DNA from: Rhizobium sp. NFR03
GTDB lineage: Bacteria > Pseudomonadota > Alphaproteobacteria > Rhizobiales > Rhizobiaceae
Length of the DNA stretch: 64,000 nucleotides
Direction of reading: 5' to 3'
NCBI RefSeq assembly: GCF_900111275.1
Contig: NZ_FOGR01000005.1
Span: 186,001-250,000, forward strand
A model generated the notes under the pieces. That model ran no database searches. It was not told the DNA's origin and saw only the letters and a program-made list of their open reading frames with translations. Shown here piece after piece: positions 10,815 through 19,106 of this stretch. The translations under genes were made by a program, and so were the position numbers. Positions within the stretch are counted from its first letter, which is position 1, and each line of letters opens with the position of its first letter.

Positions 10815-10910
10815 CTCCTCCGCTCATGAATATTCTTTGCGTCCGGACGATCTAACCCGGACGCAACAAGCCCTACCATGCCCGTGCGAGAAGCGGAACC
10901 GCGCAATGCC

Positions 10911-12002
10911 CTAGATGCCGGAGGCGCCGAGAACCCGGTCCAGCGACACGGCCTGCGGCACGGCTGCATCCACCCAACCGCCGAGTTCGCGGCGAACGAC
11001 GTGTTCGAGCACGCGCATACCATCGTCGCTATCGTTGAGGCAGGGAATATGCGTGAACTTTTCGCCGCCCGCATGATGGAAGGTTTCTGCCGCTTCCACT
11101 GCAATTTCCTCGAGCGTTTCCAGACAGTCGGACACGAAGCCGGGGTTCATCACCGCAATCCGCTTGATGCCCTTCTGCCCGAGCGCCTCTACGGTCTTGT
11201 CCGTATAGGGCTGGAGCCATTCCTCCGGGCCGAAGCGCGACTGGAAGGTCACCTGCAGCTTGTCCTTGGACCAGCCGAGCTTCTCGCGCAGCAGACGCGC
11301 CGTCTTGTAGCACTGGCAGTGATAGGGGTCGCCCTTCTTGAAGTAAGACTGGGGAATTCCGTGGAAGGAGGTAAGGACCACTTCCGGCTCCCAATCAAGC
11401 GTCGCCAGGTGCGAATGGATCGAGTTGGCAAGGCTTTCGATGTAAACCGGATCGTCGTGATAGGGCGGCACGGTGCGCAGTGCCGGCTGCCAGCGTGATT
11501 TCAGCAACAGTCGGAAGGCCTCATCATTGACGGTCGCGGTCGTGGCGGCGGCGTATTGCGGATAGAGCGGGAAGAGCAGGATCTTTTCGCAACCGGCCTG
11601 CTTCAGCGTCTCCATGCGTTCGGGAATCGAGGGCTGGCCGTACCGCATGGCCCAATCAACCACGACATTGTCATGGCCGGCAAGACTTGCCGCCATCTTC
11701 TCGCTTTGGCTTCGCGTGTAGGTGCGCAGGTAGCTTTCGTTCAGGTCTTTGTTCCAGATCGTTTCATAGGCCTTGCCGACCTTGGCGGGGCGCGTGTTGA
11801 GCACGATGCCGTAAAGGATCGGGTACCAGAACACGCGCGACCACTCGATGACCCGCTTGTCGCTCAGGAACTGCTTGAGATAGCGCCGCATGGATACCTT
11901 GTCGGTTCCATCGGGCGTGCCGAGATTGACCAGGAGGACGCCGACTTTTCCAAAGGCCACCTTCGGGTGGTCGGCGGGGAGGGGCGTTACGGTCATGTTC
12001 AT
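10911..12002 (-). CDS. hemH: Ferrochelatase
   Basis: 363 residues; inserts ferrous iron into protoporphyrin IX, the last step of haem synthesis, at the cytoplasmic face of the inner membrane. The N-terminus has VGVLLVNLGTPDG, the catalytic region VVLTSFHGIPQSYFKKGDPY carries the metal-binding H214, and NPGFVSDCLETLEEI holds the second conserved acidic site. Length fits proteobacterial HemH. AGGGAACC lies 3-10 bases before the ATG at 12002. It is monocistronic here, with the QmcA gene downstream after about 95 bases. Confidence 0.97.
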   Translation of the reverse strand: MNMTVTPLPADHPKVAFGKVGVLLVNLGTPDGTDKVSMRRYLKQFLSDKRVIEWSRVFWYPILYGIVLNTRPAKVGKAYETIWNKDLNESYLRTYTRSQSEKMAASLAGHDNVVVDWAMRYGQPSIPERMETLKQAGCEKILLFPLYPQYAAATTATVNDEAFRLLLKSRWQPALRTVPPYHDDPVYIESLANSIHSHLATLDWEPEVVLTSFHGIPQSYFKKGDPYHCQCYKTARLLREKLGWSKDKLQVTFQSRFGPEEWLQPYTDKTVEALGQKGIKRIAVMNPGFVSDCLETLEEIAVEAAETFHHAGGEKFTHIPCLNDSDDGMRVLEHVVRRELGGWVDAAVPQAVSLDRVLGASGI

Positions 12003-12306
12003 GGCGGTTCCCTAGGCAGGAGATGGAGACGGTGTCCGGTACGAATGCTGTCTGCATCGGTTCACATCGCCTTATGTAAAACAAAAACCGGCCCGGGGAA
12101 CCCCGGGCCGGTGCAATAGGATGAGGCCGATTGTCTCATTGGCTTCCGAAGCGCCCATCCGGGTGTGACGCCTGTCGAAAGGCGGTCTCCCCGGGCGGTG
12201 TTCCCGCCGGTGCAGATTGGCGGGAAAGCCTTCGCGGCCCAACGGGTTCACGCGGTCCTGTCCCTATGACCGCGTGCGCGCCAGAAAAGGACCGCGAAGA
12301 AACCCG
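12003..12306. other. 304-base gene-free region
   Basis: Lies between the hemH start and the 5'-nucleotidase stop. It holds the nucleotidase terminator (12083-12111) and, nearer hemH, presumably its promoter. No open frame here shows family features. The part at 12115-12300 contains short GC-rich dyads only. Confidence 0.6.
12083..12111 (-). terminator. Intrinsic terminator of the 5'-nucleotidase gene
   Basis: An 11-base-pair perfect GC stem, CCGGCCCGGGG (12088-12098) with CCCCGGGCCGG (12101-12111), is followed on the minus strand by five U residues (12087-12083). It lies about 200 bases past the stop at 12307. Confidence 0.85.
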
Positions 12307-14469
12307 TCAGCGCGGCGGCAGGGTCAGTTCCGTGCCGACATGCAGCCGCTCGGGAACTGGATTGCCGTTCGCTCCGGCGATCGTCTTCCACTTTTCGCCA
12401 TCGCCGTAGACGGATTTGGCGATGTCCCACAGCGTATCGCCCTTGACGACGACATGGCGTGTTTCGGCCGGTGCCGTGGCTGCCGGTGCTGCCGGTGCGG
12501 GTGCCGGCGGTGCAGTTGTTGCCGGCTCTGCGGGTGCTGGCTCTGGTGCAGGCGTTGCAGGAGCCGGTGTTGCAGGGGCCGGTGCTGCCGGCGCGGGCTC
12601 GACTGGCGCAGCGGGCGTCGCAGGTTCAGCCGTAGCGGGCGCTGCGGGCGTCGGTGCCGGTGTTGTCGGAGCAGGCTCGGGCGATGTGGCAGCCGGAGGC
12701 GTTGCGGGTGCTGCCGGTGTCGGTGCAGCGGGCGGGGTTGCAGGAGCCGGTGCCGGTGCCGTTGCCGGTGCCGTTGCCGTTGCCGGTGCCTGCGCCGTCG
12801 TTGTGGCAGCGGGCGGGGCGGCTGGCGCCTGTTTTGCCGGAGGCAGGTAGCTTGCCGGCGTCAGGTCGGTGATGCGGCCGTCGGTGTAGGGCTTGTAAGG
12901 GTTGTGCGCGCCGAGATAGGCGGCCAACGCCTCTTCCAGATTGGGGCCGAAGTCGTAGGCGTTCTTGGCGTTCGTCGCGAAGATCTTGAAGCCGTCGCCG
13001 CCACCGCGCACGTAGTTGTTGGTGACGACACCGTAGGTCTTGGCTGGATCGATGGCTGTGAAAGCATCGCCCTCCTTGACCTCGACGGCACTGATGCGGC
13101 TGCCGACCGGCTTCGATCGGTCGAACGCATATTTCAGGCCGGCGACCTGCAGGAAGCGGCCGCCGCCGTCGTCGATCTGGCTCACCGCGTTTTCAAGCGC
13201 GGTCACGAGATCGGCGCCGGTCAGCTGGAAGGTCGCAATGGTATTCTGGAACGGCAGCACGGTCAGCACTTCGCCCATCGTCACCGGACCGGCATCGATC
13301 GGCGCGCGCAGCCCGCCGCCATTTTGCAGCGAGATGGTGATGCCCTGATCCTTCACGCGGTCGAGCTGAGCGTCGGCCAGCAGGTTGCCCATGCTGCATT
13401 CCCTGGCGCGGCATACCTTCCGGTCGCCCTCGATAGGATCGGAGGTCTCCCCGACCACCTTCTGCTTCAGTTCCTCGATCGGTGCTTTCAGCTCGTTGAT
13501 GCGCGCTGTAAGCGCTGCGTCGGGCTGGAATTTGCTGTCGATCAGGATCGGCTCGCCGGTCGCTTCCTTCACCACGCCTGCATCGTCAAAGACGATCTTC
13601 AGGTCGCCGAGATAGCGCGAGTACTGGAAGGCCTGCACGACCGGCACCTTGTGGCCGTCGGGATTGTCGACCCAGGTCGGGTAAGGCCCTTCGGCACCCT
13701 CGACCGTGTTCGACAGCAGCGTGTGGGAATGCCCGCCGACGACGACATCGACATCAGGTATCTTGGCGATGGCAGAAAGGTCGCGCGGATAACCGACATG
13801 GGTGAGCGCGATGATCTTGTTGACGCCTTGCGCCTTCAGCGCGGCCACGGCCTCGGTGATCTTGGCGACATCGTCTGCGATGGAGATGTTCGGGCCGGGA
13901 TTGGCGATATCGGGCGTATCATTGGTGACGGCGCCGACGATGCCGATCTTCTGCCCACCCTTTTCGATCACGATGGAGGGCTTGATGCGATCGCCGATCT
14001 TGGCGGCGGCACTCGGGACGACATTGGCGGTGACGACAGGAAACTGCACCTTGTCGAGGAAGGTCGCGAGCACGTCGTCGCTGTCATCGAACTCGTGATT
14101 GCCGACGGTCATCGCGTCGAACTTCATGGCATTCAGAACCTCGGCTTCCGTCGCGCCCTTGTAGGTCGTGTAGAACAGGGAGCCCTGGAAGTTGTCGCCT
14201 GCATTCAGCAACAGCGTGTTCTTGCCCGCGCCATCCAGCGCGCCGCGCGTGGTGTTGATGGCGGTGAGCAACCGGGCCGCGCCGCCGAAGCAGGCGTTCT
14301 TGGCTTCCTCCTCTGCGGAGCAGGTCGCATCGGACTTGTTGATCGCCTCGATGCGGGAATGGAAGTCGTTGATATGAAGGATGTTCAGTTCGTAATCGGC
14401 AAAAGCGGCACCTGTGGACAGGGCCAGCAGGGACGCAGCCATCAGGCCGGTCTGCAGCGTGCGGATCAT
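12307..14469 (-). CDS. Periplasmic 5'-nucleotidase/UDP-sugar hydrolase fused to a C-terminal LysM domain
   Basis: 720 residues. A signal peptide ends at GAAFA (about 24). The metallophosphatase domain carries NILHINDFHSR (D35, H37), NAGDNFQGS, TVGNHEFD, LTHVGYP and GGHSHT, the two-metal site of UshA/NT5E enzymes. The 5'-nucleotidase C-terminal domain (about 340-535) has NGGGLRAPID and NYVRGGGDGF. Residues 543-667 are almost only Ala, Pro, Thr and Glu. Residues 668-720 are a LysM domain (VVKGDTLWDIAKSVYGDG) that should bind peptidoglycan. GTG at 14472 directly precedes the ATG; AGGAG six bases upstream favours the ATG. It scavenges nucleotides or UDP-sugars, probably held at the wall. Confidence 0.93.
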   Translation of the reverse strand: MIRTLQTGLMAASLLALSTGAAFADYELNILHINDFHSRIEAINKSDATCSAEEEAKNACFGGAARLLTAINTTRGALDGAGKNTLLLNAGDNFQGSLFYTTYKGATEAEVLNAMKFDAMTVGNHEFDDSDDVLATFLDKVQFPVVTANVVPSAAAKIGDRIKPSIVIEKGGQKIGIVGAVTNDTPDIANPGPNISIADDVAKITEAVAALKAQGVNKIIALTHVGYPRDLSAIAKIPDVDVVVGGHSHTLLSNTVEGAEGPYPTWVDNPDGHKVPVVQAFQYSRYLGDLKIVFDDAGVVKEATGEPILIDSKFQPDAALTARINELKAPIEELKQKVVGETSDPIEGDRKVCRARECSMGNLLADAQLDRVKDQGITISLQNGGGLRAPIDAGPVTMGEVLTVLPFQNTIATFQLTGADLVTALENAVSQIDDGGGRFLQVAGLKYAFDRSKPVGSRISAVEVKEGDAFTAIDPAKTYGVVTNNYVRGGGDGFKIFATNAKNAYDFGPNLEEALAAYLGAHNPYKPYTDGRITDLTPASYLPPAKQAPAAPPAATTTAQAPATATAPATAPAPAPATPPAAPTPAAPATPPAATSPEPAPTTPAPTPAAPATAEPATPAAPVEPAPAAPAPATPAPATPAPEPAPAEPATTAPPAPAPAAPAATAPAETRHVVVKGDTLWDIAKSVYGDGEKWKTIAGANGNPVPERLHVGTELTLPPR
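12466..12842. repeat. Low-complexity Ala/Pro/Thr codon tract
   Basis: About 375 bases of imperfect GCCGGTGC-type triplet repeats encode the roughly 125-residue linker between the nucleotidase and LysM domains. Every period is a multiple of three, so slippage would change linker length without a frameshift. Confidence 0.85.
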
Positions 14470-14582
14470 CACGATCTCCTCTTTGTCGTACGCATGCCCG
14501 CTGCCGGAGATCCGGCACCGGACAACGGGATCGTTTCATCCCGCCGTCCCGACTTCAAGCAGAAAGACTGTCATTGTTCGTT

Positions 14583-14939
14583 TTAATCCAGCCCGGATTC
14601 TCGGCTGCGCCGCGCCAGCTCGCGTGCCACGTTAGCGGCAAGAAACCGATATTGTTCGGTAGATGTGTCGGAAAAAGCTTCCAAACGATCTGCCGGGAAA
14701 TCGTCGTAGGCAACCGGCTGGCAAAACTGCGACGCCGTCGCATCAAATCGAGTGCTGCCGATTCGGTTGTAAAAGTGCCACGCTCCATCGATCTTCGTTT
14801 TCAGGAGCTCTCCGCCCATGATGTCCTGGACCACGAGGGCACTCACACTGCATTGTCCCCTGGCCGGGTTAGCTGTTGTCCACGTGCTTGCCGTTCGCAT
14901 CGACCATGTCCTGATCAAAGCAAACTGAAGGCCGGGCAA
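14583..14939 (-). CDS. YunG-like small protein
   Basis: 118 residues from a TTG start. The segment NPARGQCSVSALVVQDIMGG followed by GAWHFYNRI, RFDATASQF, PVAYDDFP and AFSDTSTEQY matches my memory of the YunG family, small proteins of unknown function known from Bacillus and scattered proteobacteria. GARGQC-type and WHFYNR motifs suggest a papain-like or transglutaminase-like Cys/His arrangement (C30, H55), but this is inference. GAGG lies eight bases before the TTG at 14939; an in-frame ATG at 14900 would remove 13 residues. It sits between the nucleotidase and Omp10-like genes on the same strand. Confidence 0.65.
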   Translation of the reverse strand: MPGLQFALIRTWSMRTASTWTTANPARGQCSVSALVVQDIMGGELLKTKIDGAWHFYNRIGSTRFDATASQFCQPVAYDDFPADRLEAFSDTSTEQYRFLAANVARELARRSRESGLD

Positions 14940-14971
14940 TTTTCCCGCCTCATCCAAGACGCAACGCGGCC

Positions 14972-15343
14972 TTACGCGCGGCGCGACAGCGAGAACTGCG
15001 CACCGGTATCGGTCGTGCAGTTGAGCTGCGAGCTCGTGACCATGGCGCAGTTGACCTTCTGCTGGGTCTTGCGGACCATCGACGTCATGTTGATCTCGAC
15101 CAGCTTCGGCGTGATGCTGACATAGCTTCCGGAGGCGAGGAGCTGGTTGGTGTCCGTCGTGCGGGTGGAGAAGGTGCCGCTCGCAAAGGTCGAGACGATG
15201 CCGTTCGGATCGGCCCAGGTCCCCTCGACGCCCACCGGCATGGCCTGGCTTCTCGGCATCTGGCTGACCTCGCGCGGGGCGGACTGGCACGAAGCGAGTG
15301 ACGCAGCGACGGCAAGGGCGGTCATGATGGCTTTGGGGTTCAT
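14972..15343 (-). CDS. Omp10-like outer-membrane lipoprotein
   Basis: 123 residues. The lipobox SLASC places the acylated cysteine at residue 19. The mature part (GTWADPNGIVSTFASGTFST, then LVEINMTSMVRKTQQKVNC and a final cysteine pair C99/C109) resembles Brucella Omp10 and other rhizobial Omp10-type lipoproteins, a small domain of unclear function in the envelope. GGAGA lies seven bases before the ATG. An upstream extension of the frame exists, but this start creates the canonical lipoprotein signal. Confidence 0.85.
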   Translation of the reverse strand: MNPKAIMTALAVAASLASCQSAPREVSQMPRSQAMPVGVEGTWADPNGIVSTFASGTFSTRTTDTNQLLASGSYVSITPKLVEINMTSMVRKTQQKVNCAMVTSSQLNCTTDTGAQFSLSRRA

Positions 15344-15501
15344 TGCAGGGTCTCCGTGGTGCTCGGAACGATCGGAAAGTCGAAAAACCATGACGTGATC
15401 GACAGGTGTTTGCAAGCGGCGCGGGCATCGCGGCTGCCGCGGTGGATGACGCAAGCCTGCATGCGCGGCTTTCGGGAGACAGTTAGGCTTGATTTTCGCA
15501 G

Positions 15502-15535
15502 AAAAAAGCCCGGAGCGGTGAGGCTCCAGGCTTTT
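15502..15535 (-). terminator. Intrinsic terminator of homospermidine synthase gene
   Basis: Stem AGCCCGGAGC (15507-15516) with GCTCCAGGCT (15523-15532), one mismatch, 6-base loop, followed on the minus strand by six U residues (15507-15502). It starts 23 bases past the hss stop. Confidence 0.85.
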
Positions 15536-15557
15536 GTATGTCGTCAGTCGATCGCGC

Positions 15558-17009
15558 TTAGCGAACCAGAATGTTCTTGAACTGCCATGCGTCGCTCTCG
15601 TCGATCTCTTCCGGGAAGAGGCCCGGACGGCCGTCGAGCGGGGTCCAGTCGGTGTAGTGTCCTTCGACGGGGCCGAGATACGGCGTCTGCACTTCCAGGC
15701 AGCGCTTGTAGTCGATCTCGTCGGCTTCCACGATGCCGGCCTTCGGGTTTTCCAGCGCCCAGACCATGCCGGCGAGAACGGCCGAGGTTACCTGCAGGCC
15801 GGTCGCGTTCTGATAAGGCGCGATGCGGCGGGTTTCTTCCAGCGACAGGCGCGAACCGTACCAGTAGGCGTTCTTGTCGTGGCCGTAGAGCAGGACGCCG
15901 AGTTCGTCGACGCCGTCCACCAGTTCGTTCTCGTCGAGAACGTGGAGAACCGGCTGCGGCGTGCCGCCATTGCCGAACATTTCGTGCAGCGACAGCACAG
16001 CGTCGTTGGCCGGATGGTAGGCATAGTGGCAGGTCGGGCGGAAGGTGACTTCGTCGTCCTTGTCGCGAACCGTGAAGTAGTCCGCGATCGAGATCGACTC
16101 GTTATGCGTCACGAGGAAGCCGTATTGCGGGCCGGGGGTCGGGCACCACGTGCGCACGCGGGTGTTGGCGCCGGGCTGCTCCAGATAGATGGCGGCCTGG
16201 CAGCCCTTCTTGTGCTTCTTGGCGTTCTTCGGCATCCAGTTCTCATGGGTGCCCCAGCCAAGCTCGGCCGGCTGCAGACCTTCCGAGATGAAGCCTTCGA
16301 CAGACCATGTGTTCCAGAAGACGTTGAGCGGCTTCGGGTTCTTCGCACGCTGCGTGTCGCGCTCGGCAATGTGGACGCCCTTGACGCCGACCTTCTTCAT
16401 CAGCTTCGCCCAGCCTTCGCGGTCGTGCTGGTCCGGCTCGTCGAACTTGATGTCGAGATCGCCCGCAAGGTTCACCAGCGCCTGCTTGACGAACCAGGAG
16501 ACCATGCCCGGGTTTGCACCGCAGGTGGAAACGGCGGTCGTGCCGCCCGGGTTCTTCTTCTTTTCGTGGCGCATGGTTTCGCGCAGCGCGTAGTTGGTGC
16601 GCTCGGAGTTCTTCATGTTCTTGTCGAAGTAGAAGCCGAGCCATGGCTCGACGACCGTGTCGATGTAGAGCACGTCGAGCTTGCGGCAGAGCTTTACGAG
16701 ATCGACCGAGCCGGTATCGACCGACAGGTTGACGCAGAAGCCCTGGCCGCCGCCAGCCGTCAGAAGCGGCTTCAGCAGCTCCTTGTAGTTTTCCTTCGTA
16801 ACGGCCGCCTTGATGTGCTTGACGCCGTGCTTCTTGAGGATCTTCAGGTCGGCTGCGTCTTCACGCGGGTCGATGACGACCATCCGGCTCTTGTCGTAGG
16901 TGAAATGCCGCTCGATCAGCGGCAGGGTGCCGCGGCCGATGGAGCCGAAGCCGATCATGACGATCGGGCCGGTGATTTCGCCGTAAACCGGATGAGAGGC
17001 TTCCGCCAT
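15558..17009 (-). CDS. hss: Homospermidine synthase
   Basis: 483 residues; NAD-dependent enzyme that transfers an aminobutyl group to putrescine, giving sym-homospermidine, a main polyamine of rhizobia. The Rossmann motif IGFGSIGRGTLPLIERHF lies at about 19-36. Further conserved blocks are VNLSVDTGSVDLVKLC, STCGANPGMVSWFVKQAL, LGWGTHENWMP and YGHDKNAYWYGSRLS. Length and motifs fit bacterial Hss (saccharopine-dehydrogenase-like). No ornithine or lysine decarboxylase gene is nearby, although these often neighbour hss in rhizobia. A dedicated terminator follows. Confidence 0.95.
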   Translation of the reverse strand: MAEASHPVYGEITGPIVMIGFGSIGRGTLPLIERHFTYDKSRMVVIDPREDAADLKILKKHGVKHIKAAVTKENYKELLKPLLTAGGGQGFCVNLSVDTGSVDLVKLCRKLDVLYIDTVVEPWLGFYFDKNMKNSERTNYALRETMRHEKKKNPGGTTAVSTCGANPGMVSWFVKQALVNLAGDLDIKFDEPDQHDREGWAKLMKKVGVKGVHIAERDTQRAKNPKPLNVFWNTWSVEGFISEGLQPAELGWGTHENWMPKNAKKHKKGCQAAIYLEQPGANTRVRTWCPTPGPQYGFLVTHNESISIADYFTVRDKDDEVTFRPTCHYAYHPANDAVLSLHEMFGNGGTPQPVLHVLDENELVDGVDELGVLLYGHDKNAYWYGSRLSLEETRRIAPYQNATGLQVTSAVLAGMVWALENPKAGIVEADEIDYKRCLEVQTPYLGPVEGHYTDWTPLDGRPGLFPEEIDESDAWQFKNILVR

Positions 17010-17202
17010 GTGGTCTTCTCCTGAACGTTTTCTTTTCGAGGCAAGCCGATCCGCGTTCGGTCGGCTTTGGGCAATATGCGGGCCCCTAGATCATAAATCG
17101 ATGTCACAATAAAGAGCCGGCCTCTTTCGGTGACCGCTTAAATGACGCCTTTTCCAGGGCCGGGAGGCGTGATGTATATGGTCATGAGGACAATCCGGGC
17201 GA

Positions 17203-17856
17203 TCAGGAACCGACCAGTCGGGCCGGAATGAGGCCGCGCAACGCGTTGCCCATGAACAGCGAGCTCGCGCGCACGGCATCGAGCGTCAGGCGCTCGACGC
17301 GGGCGCGGCGGGCGCAGATCAGCTCGGTGCGGAGCACGCCGGCCAGCAGACCGCAGGCGATGGGCGGCGTTTTCAGGACGCCCGTGCCATCATCGAGGAA
17401 CAGCGAGGTTATGGTGCCCTCGCAGGGTTCGCCGCGCTCGTTGAGAAGCAGCACCTCGTCGGCTTCCGCGGCCGGCCATTCCGCGCGAGCCGCATCATAG
17501 GCTTCCCGCCGGCTCGTCTTGTAGCGCAGAAGCGGATCGGTCGAGGCAAGCCGTGTTTTGGCAATGCGCACGCGCCAGACGGTGCCCTGCGGATGGGGTA
17601 TGAAGGGCGCGACTGTGATATCGAGGTGGCCGTCGCGCGCGAGTTCCAGGCGGACACGTGAAAGCGCGACCGCCGGCAAAGCAGCACTTTCGAGCCGGGA
17701 GACCACGTCGTTCGGCAGCACGAAGCCAAGGCGTCGGGCAGAGCGGGAGAGGCGGGCCATGTGCAGGCGCAGGCGAACGAACCCCGTACCAATGCCGATA
17801 TCTTGGCGCATCGCCGGGTCGTATCGCATCGTCTCGATCAGGGTGAAGTCGGTCAT
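17203..17856 (-). CDS. pabC: Aminodeoxychorismate lyase-like class IV aminotransferase
   Basis: 217 residues of fold-type IV PLP enzyme. LLRYKTSRREAYDAAR carries the likely PLP lysine, and NERGEPCEGTITSLF the conserved Glu and Thr-rich loop. PabC releases pyruvate from 4-amino-4-deoxychorismate to give p-aminobenzoate for folate. The gene starts inside the last codons of pabB (ATGA, four-base overlap), which strongly supports this role. It is short and divergent compared with E. coli PabC (about 270), as usual in rhizobia. Confidence 0.87.
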   Translation of the reverse strand: MTDFTLIETMRYDPAMRQDIGIGTGFVRLRLHMARLSRSARRLGFVLPNDVVSRLESAALPAVALSRVRLELARDGHLDITVAPFIPHPQGTVWRVRIAKTRLASTDPLLRYKTSRREAYDAARAEWPAAEADEVLLLNERGEPCEGTITSLFLDDGTGVLKTPPIACGLLAGVLRTELICARRARVERLTLDAVRASSLFMGNALRGLIPARLVGS

Positions 17857-19106
17857 GACGCATGACCCAGCGCCGGGGTCTCGTCGCCCAGTGCGAAGCG
17901 GGCCTTCAGCAGGCATTCGGCATATTCGGCCTCGGCGGTGGAATCATAGACGATGCCTCCCCCGACATTGAAGACGGCTTCGCCCGTATCGAACAGGGAG
18001 ATGGTGCGGATGGCGACGCTGAAGCGCATGTCGCCATCGGGTGCGATATGACCGATAGCCCCGCAATAGGCGTCGCGCGGGCCGGTTTCCAGCTCGCTGA
18101 GGATCTCCATCGCCCGGATTTTCGGCGCGCCCGTCACCGAGCCGCAGGGAAAAAGGGCGCGGAAGATGTCGGCTATGCCAAGGCCGGGCGATAGCTCCGC
18201 GCTGATGTGGCTGACCATCTGGTGGACGGTCGGGTACGTCTCGATGTCGAACAGGCGCGGCACCTCCAGCGTGCCGACCTCCGTGATGCGCGAGATGTCG
18301 TTGCGCAGGAGATCGACGATCATGCGGTTTTCCGCCTGGGTCTTGCCGTCCTCCAGCATGGCCGCCACGATCGCCTCGTCTTCGACACCCGTTGCGCCGC
18401 GTGGGGCGGTGCCCTTCATCGGATGCGTCTCGATCATCCCCTCGGCGATCTTGAAAAACAGTTCCGGCGAGCGGGAGAGAAGGGTCGGGCCATCCAGGCT
18501 GACAAGCGCGCCGTATCGCACGGGCTGGCGCTCGATCAGCGACCAGAAGGCGTCGAGCGGATCGCCGTTCCAGCGCGCCGTGATCGGCATGGTGAGGTTC
18601 GCCTGATAACAGTCGCCCTGCCGCAAATGCCGGTGCAGCCGGTCGAAGCGATCGCGATAGGCGGTAAGATCCCACGCGGTGCGCGGTGCCGTGAGGAACG
18701 GCGTGTTGTCGCGCCGCCGCCGCGCCGCCGCCAGGGGATGGGCCGCATCCGCCGGGCCGGCAAAAACGCCGAAGGACAGAAGCGGCGTTTCGCGATTGTC
18801 CGGCGTGAGCGGCGCCAGCCTGTCCTCGAACAGATAGCCCGCCTCATAGGCCATGAACCCCGCAAGCCAATGCCCTGCCGCCTTCGCCGCTTCCATCCGG
18901 GCGAGAGCCGGGATGACCTCGGCGCGGGTGCGGGCGGTGATGATCTCCAGCGGTGCGGCAAAGAGCGTTACCGTCTGCGTCGTGTCGTCCCGAAAGAGGA
19001 CGAAGGGCTCCGTTTCCCCATACGGTCTGGAGAGGGGCGGTCCGGAGGGGGGCGGTCCGGAGGGGGGTGGTCTGGAAGGGGAAGGTTTGGGCGGCATGGA
19101 TGTCAC
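17853..19106 (-). CDS. pabB: Aminodeoxychorismate synthase component I
   Basis: 417 residues of the chorismate-binding family; aminates chorismate to aminodeoxychorismate with ammonia from a PabA glutaminase, not present here. The MKGTAPRG motif with its lysine is what distinguishes PabB from anthranilate synthase. DLLRNDISRITEVGTLEVP and CGSVTGAPKIRAMEIL complete the site. The first 30 residues are a Pro/Ser/Gly repeat encoded by 15-base tandem repeats. A GTG at 19106 overlaps the pepF stop by four bases (GTGA); the ATG at 19097 is the alternative. Confidence 0.94.
   Translation of the reverse strand: MTSMPPKPSPSRPPPSGPPPSGPPLSRPYGETEPFVLFRDDTTQTVTLFAAPLEIITARTRAEVIPALARMEAAKAAGHWLAGFMAYEAGYLFEDRLAPLTPDNRETPLLSFGVFAGPADAAHPLAAARRRRDNTPFLTAPRTAWDLTAYRDRFDRLHRHLRQGDCYQANLTMPITARWNGDPLDAFWSLIERQPVRYGALVSLDGPTLLSRSPELFFKIAEGMIETHPMKGTAPRGATGVEDEAIVAAMLEDGKTQAENRMIVDLLRNDISRITEVGTLEVPRLFDIETYPTVHQMVSHISAELSPGLGIADIFRALFPCGSVTGAPKIRAMEILSELETGPRDAYCGAIGHIAPDGDMRFSVAIRTISLFDTGEAVFNVGGGIVYDSTAEAEYAECLLKARFALGDETPALGHAS
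19024..19083. repeat. Four 15-base in-frame tandem repeats
   Basis: Units at 19024-19038, 19039-19053, 19054-19068 and 19069-19083 begin GGTCYGGA and are G-rich on the plus strand. On the minus strand they encode PPPSG-type pentapeptides in the N-terminal tail of PabB, ahead of the conserved domain. Confidence 0.85.
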
